In this document: positions 1 to 4,439 of the stretch, piece after piece
Numbering within the stretch: the stretch's first letter is position 1
Layout: each line of letters starts with the position of its first letter
Origin: Nitrospirota bacterium
GTDB lineage: Bacteria; Nitrospirota; Thermodesulfovibrionia; Thermodesulfovibrionales; JdFR-88
DNA: 10,736 nt
Direction: 5' to 3'
NCBI GenBank assembly: GCA_021819985.1
Contig: JAKAEG010000077.1
Coordinates: 1-10,736 of the forward strand
Position numbers and translations under genes: made by a program
Notes under the pieces: model-generated
Told to the model about the DNA's origin: nothing
Seen by the model: the letters and a program-made list of their open reading frames with translations, nothing else
Databases searched by the model: none

Positions 1-235
1 TGTCCATCATGCCGAGCTCATTATACACCATGACATTCGTCAGCATGAGGCGGCCTATCTCGGCCAGAACCTTTCCCTGGTTGATAATGTCCTGACGGTG
101 CAATTTCTCTTCTCTGGAGATGATGAAGAGGCTTCCGATCAGGGTAAAGAAGAAGATGAAAAAAGATGCGACAAGGATAAATTTCCCCTGAAGGCTGAAC
201 GCCCATTCCCTGGACTTTTGAAATACTGCCGTCAC
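1..235 (-). CDS. N-terminal part of a membrane-anchored signalling protein (probable sensor histidine kinase), cut by window edge
   Basis: The reading frame opens with GTG at 235-233 and stays open to the window edge, giving 78 visible residues. Its start overlaps the stop of the PhnD-like gene in a GTGA arrangement (4 bases), typical of translational coupling. A short basic N-terminus is followed by one strongly hydrophobic segment (about residues 19-39, rich in F, I and L). A charged, helical stretch then begins at REEKLHRQD and looks like the start of an extracytoplasmic or linker sensor region. No kinase motif is visible because the gene leaves the window. PhnD-like binding proteins next to PAS or HAMP histidine kinases are a common arrangement, so sensor kinase is the best guess. 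A chemoreceptor or diguanylate cyclase is also possible. The start is set by the overlap; a clear Shine-Dalgarno is absent, with only GAGAGGG about 12 bases upstream. Confidence 0.6.
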   Translation of the reverse strand, partial: MTAVFQKSREWAFSLQGKFILVASFFIFFFTLIGSLFIISREEKLHRQDIINQGKVLAEIGRLMLTNVMVYNELGMMD

Positions 236-1131
236 GGTATTCTGACGCCCTCTCTGTTCAGATACCGTATCATTCTGCGGATGGAATCATAATCGGAGTC
301 CTTAGCCTCTGCAAAGCCAAATCTGAATTCCTTGTCGAACTGATTCAATACCTTGCGGTCTCCGGCATTGTTATAGTCTAGGGAAAGAAGGGCCTTCTTT
401 ATCGCCTTTACGACAAGGGGAGAGACATCCGCCCGCACGACTATGGGCAGCCCCGGGATCGGGTCGGAGATGTGTATGATCTTGAGCCCTTTTCCCTTGA
501 ACTTGTTTGCAACGGAATCTATCACCGCGCCCGCCTCGTATTCACCCCTCAAAATCTCTCTGGCAACTGCATCGTGGTATTTCAGGTTAACGTGTTTTGA
601 CAGGTCTTCCAGTCTTATCCTTCCCTTTGCGTAAAGTTCATAGAGCGGGATCAGGTTTCCAGATGTGGAACAGTCAGATGCAAACGCGACGGATTTGCCC
701 TTGAGGTCTGAAATCCTGTTTATCTTCGTATTGCCTTCCTGTGTTATGAATACGCTCCTGTAGTAAGGCCTGCCGTCTCTTCCCAGAGGCTCCAAAATCG
801 GGATTACATTAAATTGCCGTTTTGCCTCAAGATAAGTTACACCGCCCAATAATGCAACCTGGACCTTGTTGGTTTTCAGGAATTTTATTATGTCCTCATA
901 ATTCTGGCTGAGCTTGAGCTCGAACCGGTACGGCGTGTGTTCTGAAAGATATTCCATAAGCGGCTGGTACTTCTGGTACATAACGAGAGGATGATAAAGA
1001 GTTATGGCGCTGAAATATACAATAGGTTTTTCATATTTGCCAGCCGCAAGGGAAGAAATGGGGAAAACAATCATGGAAATAAGCAGGAAAATTGAGACGA
1101 CACGCCTGGAATCCATCCCCCGGTAGCGCAT
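232..1131 (-). CDS. PhnD-like periplasmic substrate-binding protein (phosphonate/phosphite type)
   Basis: This is a periplasmic binding protein of the PhnD family (type 2 fold). A signal peptide is visible: arginines, a hydrophobic core (VVSIFLLISMIVFPIS) and a cleavage site near SLAAG. The mature part carries the family pattern: an opening beta strand (IVYFSAIT), a first-lobe segment VALLGGVTYLEA, the ligand-loop motif SDLKGKSVAFASDCSTSGN, and the second-lobe segment AGAVIDSV. No ABC permease or ATPase is adjacent. The next gene is a membrane signalling protein sharing a 4-base overlap, so this copy probably presents a ligand to a sensor rather than feeding a transporter. The ligand is unknown. 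Start choice is uncertain: GTG 1182, ATG 1167, ATG 1131 and ATG 1116 are all in frame and none has a good Shine-Dalgarno. ATG 1131 and ATG 1116 give the most normal signal peptides. Confidence 0.85.
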   Translation of the reverse strand: MRYRGMDSRRVVSIFLLISMIVFPISSLAAGKYEKPIVYFSAITLYHPLVMYQKYQPLMEYLSEHTPYRFELKLSQNYEDIIKFLKTNKVQVALLGGVTYLEAKRQFNVIPILEPLGRDGRPYYRSVFITQEGNTKINRISDLKGKSVAFASDCSTSGNLIPLYELYAKGRIRLEDLSKHVNLKYHDAVAREILRGEYEAGAVIDSVANKFKGKGLKIIHISDPIPGLPIVVRADVSPLVVKAIKKALLSLDYNNAGDRKVLNQFDKEFRFGFAEAKDSDYDSIRRMIRYLNREGVRIP

Positions 1132-1196
1132 AAACAATATTATCTCTATCAAGGGGTTCTTGTCCATAGCAGGAGGCTGCACTGAGCATGAAAAAA

Positions 1197-1202
1197 ATTA
1201 TA
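1197..1202 (-). promoter_or_regulatory. possible -10 element (TATAAT) upstream of the PhnD-like gene
   Basis: The minus strand reads TATAAT here, a perfect sigma-70 -10 hexamer, followed by a T-run and lying 15-20 bases before the earliest possible start of the PhnD-like gene. No convincing -35 hexamer exists at 16-18 bases spacing, so this is weak. Confidence 0.2.
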
Positions 1203-1326
1203 ACTCATAGCCCGGTCCGGAATGGGCCGTCCGGGGCGCCAACGCCATTGCATCCTTTATCAAATCCGGCCGCTTCGAGAATACCCGAGCCCCCGCACCG
1301 GCCGCCCCGCAATGACATTCTTTTTG

Positions 1327-1341
1327 GCATGTTGGCAGCCA
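1327..1341 (-). promoter_or_regulatory. weak sigma-54-type -24/-12 candidate
   Basis: The minus strand reads TGGCTGCCAACATGC: GG and GC separated by 10 bases, with TGGC at -24 and ATGC (consensus TTGC) at -12. It lies just after the TusA-like stop and upstream of the PhnD-like gene, so it could drive PhnD and the sensor. A match of this quality can occur by chance. Confidence 0.15.
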
Positions 1342-1343
1342 CA

Positions 1344-1586
1344 TTATTTTATTTTTTTTGCGACAATTCTCCAGTGATCGCCTTTATCTTCGGCGCTGAT
1401 CAGTTCCTGGCCAACCTTCTTAAGCCATGCCGGCGCATCCACGCCGGTGTCCCTCCTCGATGAAAGCAACTCAATGACCGTTCCCACATTCTCGTATTTT
1501 ATTGCCTCGATCAGCTTCATCAGAGGATCGGTACATCATGTTAGTCCGCGGGCATCGATCACCTTGTCAATTTTTACGTCTGTCAT
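1344..1586 (-). CDS. TusA/SirA-family sulfur carrier with an in-frame UGA at the active-site motif (selenoprotein candidate or pseudogene)
   Basis: A frame of 80 codons plus TAA begins at ATG 1586, preceded by GAGAGGA about 8 bases upstream. It is open except for one TGA at codon 17 (1536-1538). Read through that codon, the product is a clear TusA/SirA protein. It has the family motif VIDARGLT-[UGA]-CTDPLMKL, which corresponds to the usual DxxGLxCPxPL, then the helix KLIEAIK, the strand VGTVIELLSS, and a C-terminus (PAWLKKVGQEL, DHWRIVAKKIK) like TusA homologues found in sulfur-metabolising bacteria. TusA proteins carry sulfur as a persulfide on the motif Cys. Coding character is equal on both sides of the TGA. 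Compared with the family, the motif has one extra codon: TGA sits beside TGT, and the local CATGATGTACC contains a tandem ATG, so a 3-base duplication may have created it. The normally conserved Pro after the Cys is Thr. Either Sec is inserted or the gene is recently inactivated. It lies 48 bases after the lipoprotein gene, probably in the same transcript. Confidence 0.7.
1505..1526 (-). promoter_or_regulatory. SECIS-like hairpin downstream of the in-frame UGA
   Basis: Counting the U of UGA as +1, CCUC (+13 to +16) pairs with GAGG (+31 to +34), U+17 is bulged, GAU (+18 to +20) pairs with AUC (+28 to +30), and the apical loop is GAAGCUG (+21 to +27). Bacterial SECIS elements have an apical loop about 16-37 bases after the UGA with a G among its first two bases; the E. 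coli fdhF element has a bulged U at +17. This hairpin fits that outline. It lacks the fdhF GGU loop, and a 7-bp stem can arise by chance, so it is supporting evidence only. Confidence 0.4.
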
Positions 1587-1634
1587 AATATCTTTCCTCT
1601 CTTTTTCGCCCCGACCGGGCGCCTGAATTCAGTC

Positions 1635-1976
1635 TCAACTGCATGGGGACCGGTTTATTTCGTATCCCTGAGCTTCAAAAGCCAATTGCAGGTTCTCTTT
1701 TTCATCGGGGGAAAGCAAGGCATAGAGGCCCTGCACCTTATCGGAGTTTGGCTCCACACAGTTATAGCGGTAGAAATCTTTTTTCAGGTTCGATGGCACC
1801 GAAGAACGAGCAAGCACCTCCTTTAAGTCCCCGCTTGCGCAGAGCATTTTATCTACCTGCCGGGTGCCGAAATAGTAGTCCCGCCCGTCCTTATAGAGCG
1901 TAAACCGGTTGGCGCTGCACCCAAGAAAAACGGCCACAGCCAAAATCAAAGCGGCAAGAAAAAATTTATGCTTCAT
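1635..1976 (-). CDS. small cysteine-containing lipoprotein of unknown function
   Basis: A 113-residue protein with a type II signal peptide: MKHK, a hydrophobic core, then lipobox FLGC with the lipidated Cys at residue 20. The start is well supported by GGAGG seven bases before the ATG. The mature part begins SANRFTLYKDGRDYYFGT and has three further cysteines (46, 73, 112), around MLCASGDLKEVL, FYRYNCVEPNS and the C-terminus. I do not recognise the family. Its first 17 mature residues are clearly paralogous to the lipoprotein segment at the end of the CopD-like frame (CASNRFIVYKEGRAYYFAS at about 4490-4545), so the locus once carried two such lipoproteins. It lies 75 bases downstream of the glycosyltransferase and 48 bases upstream of the TusA-like gene. 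Likely anchored at the outer membrane facing the periplasm. Confidence 0.8.
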   Translation of the reverse strand: MKHKFFLAALILAVAVFLGCSANRFTLYKDGRDYYFGTRQVDKMLCASGDLKEVLARSSVPSNLKKDFYRYNCVEPNSDKVQGLYALLSPDEKENLQLAFEAQGYEINRSPCS

Positions 1977-2051
1977 TTCATGACCTCCACTGGATCTCCA
2001 ATTCTCCCATTGTTTTCCTGAGCCTGCTCCGTTTCTTCTTTTATTTGTATG

Positions 2052-2741
2052 CTATCGCCGCCCGTAATACAGCCGGGCCAGCCACCCTGGGTCTACCCCG
2101 AAGAGATAAAGCGTCTTTATGGCCTGGTTCCTCATTACTGAAAAGAGGATACCGTCGGCCAGCATCTTCCTTGGGGAGGTCATGGCCCGGTCTTTCAGAA
2201 TGCAGATATTCCCGCCGGACCTTTTTATGCGGTCCATAAGCTCAACGTCTTCCATGAGGGGAATTTCCCTGTAACCGCCGATTTCAAAGAAGTATTCCTT
2301 TTTCGTGAAGATGGCTTGATCCCCGTATGGGACGCCCGTAAAACGTGCCCTTATACGGGACGCAAGCGCAAGGAAATCCAGAGCGGGGCCACTGGTGTCA
2401 TATCCCATGCTGAAGGCCCCGGCATCGTGCGTTTCCAGGGTCTCCCGTATCTTGTCAAGAGCGCCATTTGGAAGCAGGGTGTCAGCATGCAGAAAGACAA
2501 GTATCCGGCCCTTCGCCGCCTTAGCACCGACATTCATCTGCCTTCCTCGACCCTGAGGAGAGGAGATTTTCAGGATGCCGTCATAAGTGATGCTTTTCAA
2601 AGTGTCCTCTTCCCTGCTCCCGTCAACAACTATTATTTCGCAGTCTTCCCCGCCAGGAAGTGACATAATATGCTCGATAAGCCCGTTTATTCTTTCTGAC
2701 TCCCGAAGGACAGGCACTACGAAGGAAATGTCTCCTCTCAT
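2052..2741 (-). CDS. family 2 glycosyltransferase, TIGR04283 type (arsenosugar locus transferase 2), likely independent start
   Basis: The last 229 codons of the long frame form a complete family 2 glycosyltransferase, beginning at ATG 2741 with AAGAGG nine bases upstream. It starts with the nucleotide-binding strand DISFVVPVLRESERI, then has EIIVVDGS, the GRGRQMNVGAKAAKG loop, the metal-site region FLHADTLLP, GVPYGDQAIF, and the acceptor-side acids MEDVELMDRIKR. The C-terminus (MRNQAIKTLYLFGVDP) matches the usual end of the TIGR04283 family, which sits beside ArsS genes. It probably transfers a sugar to a small arsenic-containing or related product in the cytoplasm, but the acceptor cannot be seen. 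This is an alternative reading of the same DNA as the long chimeric frame. I favour separate translation because a good ribosome site and a full-length domain coincide here. Confidence 0.75.
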   Translation of the reverse strand: MRGDISFVVPVLRESERINGLIEHIMSLPGGEDCEIIVVDGSREEDTLKSITYDGILKISSPQGRGRQMNVGAKAAKGRILVFLHADTLLPNGALDKIRETLETHDAGAFSMGYDTSGPALDFLALASRIRARFTGVPYGDQAIFTKKEYFFEIGGYREIPLMEDVELMDRIKRSGGNICILKDRAMTSPRKMLADGILFSVMRNQAIKTLYLFGVDPGWLARLYYGRR

Positions 2742-4286
2742 GAGAAAAAACCTCTTGCCGAAGGGTCTATCCCCTGCTGAAATGCCATCAGTCTTCGAAT
2801 GTATCCAGATCCCGCAATTGCGGAAGGATGAATATTTTATAGTCCGGCGGGAATTTGTCGATCGCCTTTTTGAATACCTCTTTATCACGCAATTGGAGAT
2901 TATCAAATCCAGAGACTCATCATTAAAATGCTCACCCGCATTCTCGATGTAGTCCTGAATGAACCGCACGTTTGGCCTCTCGTATCCGAACCTTGCGGTC
3001 TGCTCCGGAATGTATCTGCGGGCCACTTCCAGTTGTTTTTCCGTCATGTCCAGCCCGTACACAAACCCATTCTGCCCAACAAGTTTGGACATCACATAAG
3101 TGTCCCTGCCGGTCCCACATCCCAGATCAAGTACCCTTAAGCCATCAAGGACAAGGGGTATCGGCGAGCCACAACCGTAGTATTTTATTTTTATCTCTTC
3201 CGCTATATAAGGAAGAACTTTTTTCACATGGGCCGGAAGTGAATCCGGCGTACAGCAAGCGGACGTCTTTAGATCGGACGTACCATGAAGAGTTTCCCCA
3301 TAATATTTTTTTGCATTCTCCATGGCGTCAAAACCGGTTTTTGTCTCTTCCTTTATAAGAACACCCCGGCAACTGCTTCCGGCATTCACCGTACACGCAT
3401 AACAGTGGACATCACAGGTTATCTCCGGGCTGAAATCATTAAAAGCGATCTCCCAGAATTTCTTGTCCTCGTAACCCTTTGTCCGTATGCCCAGGGCAAG
3501 GTTGAAATCGCAGTCATAAATATGACCCCGGTAATCGACCGAGACCTGATACCTGCACATGATCTTCTCCAAGGTCTCAGGATTGAAATTGTCCACCAAA
3601 AGCCGCATGTAATCCTCAATTTTATTCTCTTTGGCAAGATAATTCTTGAACCTGGTGATCGGGGAGTTGACGATTGTAATCAGATTGTCGAATGAGACGT
3701 CATGCATATCCTTCAGCATCTGCTTGTATTCCTTCTCCACCTGCGCCTGGGCCGTCGGAAGGTAATCGCCCACCGGGTTATAAACCAGGTCCAGGGCAAG
3801 TCTGCCCGTTCCGTAACCGATCAAGTTCAGTTTTCTGAGCACGTCCAAACTTTTTTTAAAGACCCCTTTCCCCCTTTGCCCGTCCGTCAGGTCCTCAAAT
3901 ACGGAGGGAAGAGAGGCAATCAACTTGACACCGTTTTTCTCATATAGATCGATAAAAAAGGAATGTTCCGGCAGGTCGAGCACCGTAAGGCTTGTCCTTA
4001 CCGCTATTTTCTTGTTCTGCCCGGCCAGCCCTTCTATGAACATGCCGAGGTTAGGATTGAGCTCCGGGGTGCCCCCCGTAAATTCGACGTCAACTTGAAG
4101 TGTGGAAAGCTTGTTTAGGACATTCGTTGCTGTCTGACGGTCCATGTTCTTATCGCCGTTCGGGGAGGCCCCGATATGGCAATGTGTGCAGCTCTGATTA
4201 CACCTGTTGCCCAGGTTTATCTGGACGGTGCCAGTCTTTATTTTCCTGATCCGCCTGCCTTTCCAGGCTATATCCTTAACCGCCAT
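2052..4286 (-). CDS. arsS: arsenosugar-type radical SAM protein fused to a truncated ArsM-like methyltransferase, reading in frame into a glycosyltransferase
   Basis: One open frame of 744 codons starts at ATG 4286 with a strong GGGAGGAGG upstream. Residues 1-310 are an ArsS-type radical SAM enzyme (rSAM/Cys-rich family). The 4Fe-4S motif is C29-x3-C33-x2-C36, followed by EFTGGTPELNPN, a YNPVGDYLP segment, MCRYQVSVDYRGHIYDCDFN, and the Cys-rich end with C291, C295, C298 and AGSSC306. Some family members have Sec near this last Cys. Residues about 322-468 are an ArsM-like SAM-dependent methyltransferase: KTSACC (344-345), YYGCG, VLDLGCGTGRD and SNCVI (C466). The methyltransferase stops there; about 50 residues of non-family sequence follow. 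Residues 516-744 are a TIGR04283-type glycosyltransferase that has its own start. In arsenosugar pathways these enzymes methylate arsenite and attach a deoxyadenosyl-derived sugar. The chimeric protein looks like a deletion product; the radical SAM part may still work. Confidence 0.85.
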   Translation of the reverse strand: MAVKDIAWKGRRIRKIKTGTVQINLGNRCNQSCTHCHIGASPNGDKNMDRQTATNVLNKLSTLQVDVEFTGGTPELNPNLGMFIEGLAGQNKKIAVRTSLTVLDLPEHSFFIDLYEKNGVKLIASLPSVFEDLTDGQRGKGVFKKSLDVLRKLNLIGYGTGRLALDLVYNPVGDYLPTAQAQVEKEYKQMLKDMHDVSFDNLITIVNSPITRFKNYLAKENKIEDYMRLLVDNFNPETLEKIMCRYQVSVDYRGHIYDCDFNLALGIRTKGYEDKKFWEIAFNDFSPEITCDVHCYACTVNAGSSCRGVLIKEETKTGFDAMENAKKYYGETLHGTSDLKTSACCTPDSLPAHVKKVLPYIAEEIKIKYYGCGSPIPLVLDGLRVLDLGCGTGRDTYVMSKLVGQNGFVYGLDMTEKQLEVARRYIPEQTARFGYERPNVRFIQDYIENAGEHFNDESLDLIISNCVIKRYSKRRSTNSRRTIKYSSFRNCGIWIHSKTDGISAGDRPFGKRFFLMRGDISFVVPVLRESERINGLIEHIMSLPGGEDCEIIVVDGSREEDTLKSITYDGILKISSPQGRGRQMNVGAKAAKGRILVFLHADTLLPNGALDKIRETLETHDAGAFSMGYDTSGPALDFLALASRIRARFTGVPYGDQAIFTKKEYFFEIGGYREIPLMEDVELMDRIKRSGGNICILKDRAMTSPRKMLADGILFSVMRNQAIKTLYLFGVDPGWLARLYYGRR
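2788..2883 (-). pseudogene. C-terminal stub of a CofC-like transferase (TIGR04282, transferase 1), out of frame with the flanking domains
   Basis: Directly after the point where the methyltransferase breaks off, a different frame reads 31 protein-like residues to a TGA at 2788-2790. They begin KEVFKKAIDKFPPDYKIF and end LPQLRDLDTFED. The (D/R)D(I/L)DTxED ending preceded by LPxL is the usual C-terminus of the CofC-like rSAM/selenodomain-associated transferase 1, which normally lies between ArsS/ArsM and transferase 2. About 170 N-terminal residues are missing. The best explanation is a deletion joining the middle of the methyltransferase to the end of transferase 1. The family call rests on one short motif. 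Confidence 0.5.
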
Positions 4287-4313
4287 CTATCCTCCTCCCG
4301 AAATGTGTACATA

Positions 4314-4427
4314 TCAATTATTGGCGTCCTTAATTGCCTTAAATACCCCCCCTATAGTAAATTGTGAAGCGGTCACCTTTGTCTCGCCAGCATATTCAAT
4401 CTTTGCAAAACCTGGCTTTTCATCAGA
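4314..4427 (-). pseudogene. headless 37-codon coding remnant between the CopD-like frame and the radical SAM gene
   Basis: In the same frame as the CopD-like ORF, but after its TAG (4440-4442) and a second stop TGA (4428-4430), 37 protein-like codons run to a TGA at 4314-4316. The peptide begins SDEKPGFAKIEYAGETKVT and ends GGVFKAIKDANN. It has no start codon. The pattern AKIEY followed by a VFKAIKDAN helix resembles the C-terminal half of a heavy-metal-associated (MerP/CopZ-like) domain, but this is a loose resemblance only. The rest of this 153-base gap holds the Shine-Dalgarno of the radical SAM gene (4291-4299). The remnant may be the end of a gene lost by deletion. Confidence 0.35.
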
Positions 4428-4439
4428 TCAATCAGGTCT

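Larger units (their letters stand above)
1183..1343. other. intergenic region between the TusA-like gene and the PhnD-like gene
   Basis: About 160 bases with no convincing gene. Its central part (about 1211-1320) is visibly richer in GC than the flanks. It contains short repeats: GCGGCCGG occurs twice on the minus strand, and CATTGC/GCAATG form a distant inverted pair. On the plus strand CGGTCC-GGAAT-GGGCCG can form a 6-bp hairpin, but no T-run follows it closely, so a terminator is not supported. Confidence 0.5.

Noticed and set aside
21..206. Minus-strand 61-codon frame at the left edge
   Set aside because: It overlaps, in another frame, the coupled membrane protein reading from GTG 235, which has a clear transmembrane helix and a GTGA overlap with the preceding gene.
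1188..1463. Plus-strand 91-codon frame with AGGAGG 11 bases before its ATG
   Set aside because: The product is low-complexity and proline-rich and overlaps the end of the well-supported TusA-like frame on the other strand. The purine-rich site is the complement of a CCTCCT stretch near the PhnD start.
1595..1625. CGCCC-GGTCG-GGGCG hairpin between the lipoprotein and TusA-like genes
   Set aside because: No T-run follows on either strand, so a terminator is not supported; the stem is only five base pairs.
1973..2066. Open minus-strand stretch between the glycosyltransferase and the lipoprotein ending in ATGA overlap with the lipoprotein start
   Set aside because: The frame reads DSIQIKEETEQAQENNG and is protein-like, but it has no start codon after the preceding TAG and is too short to support.
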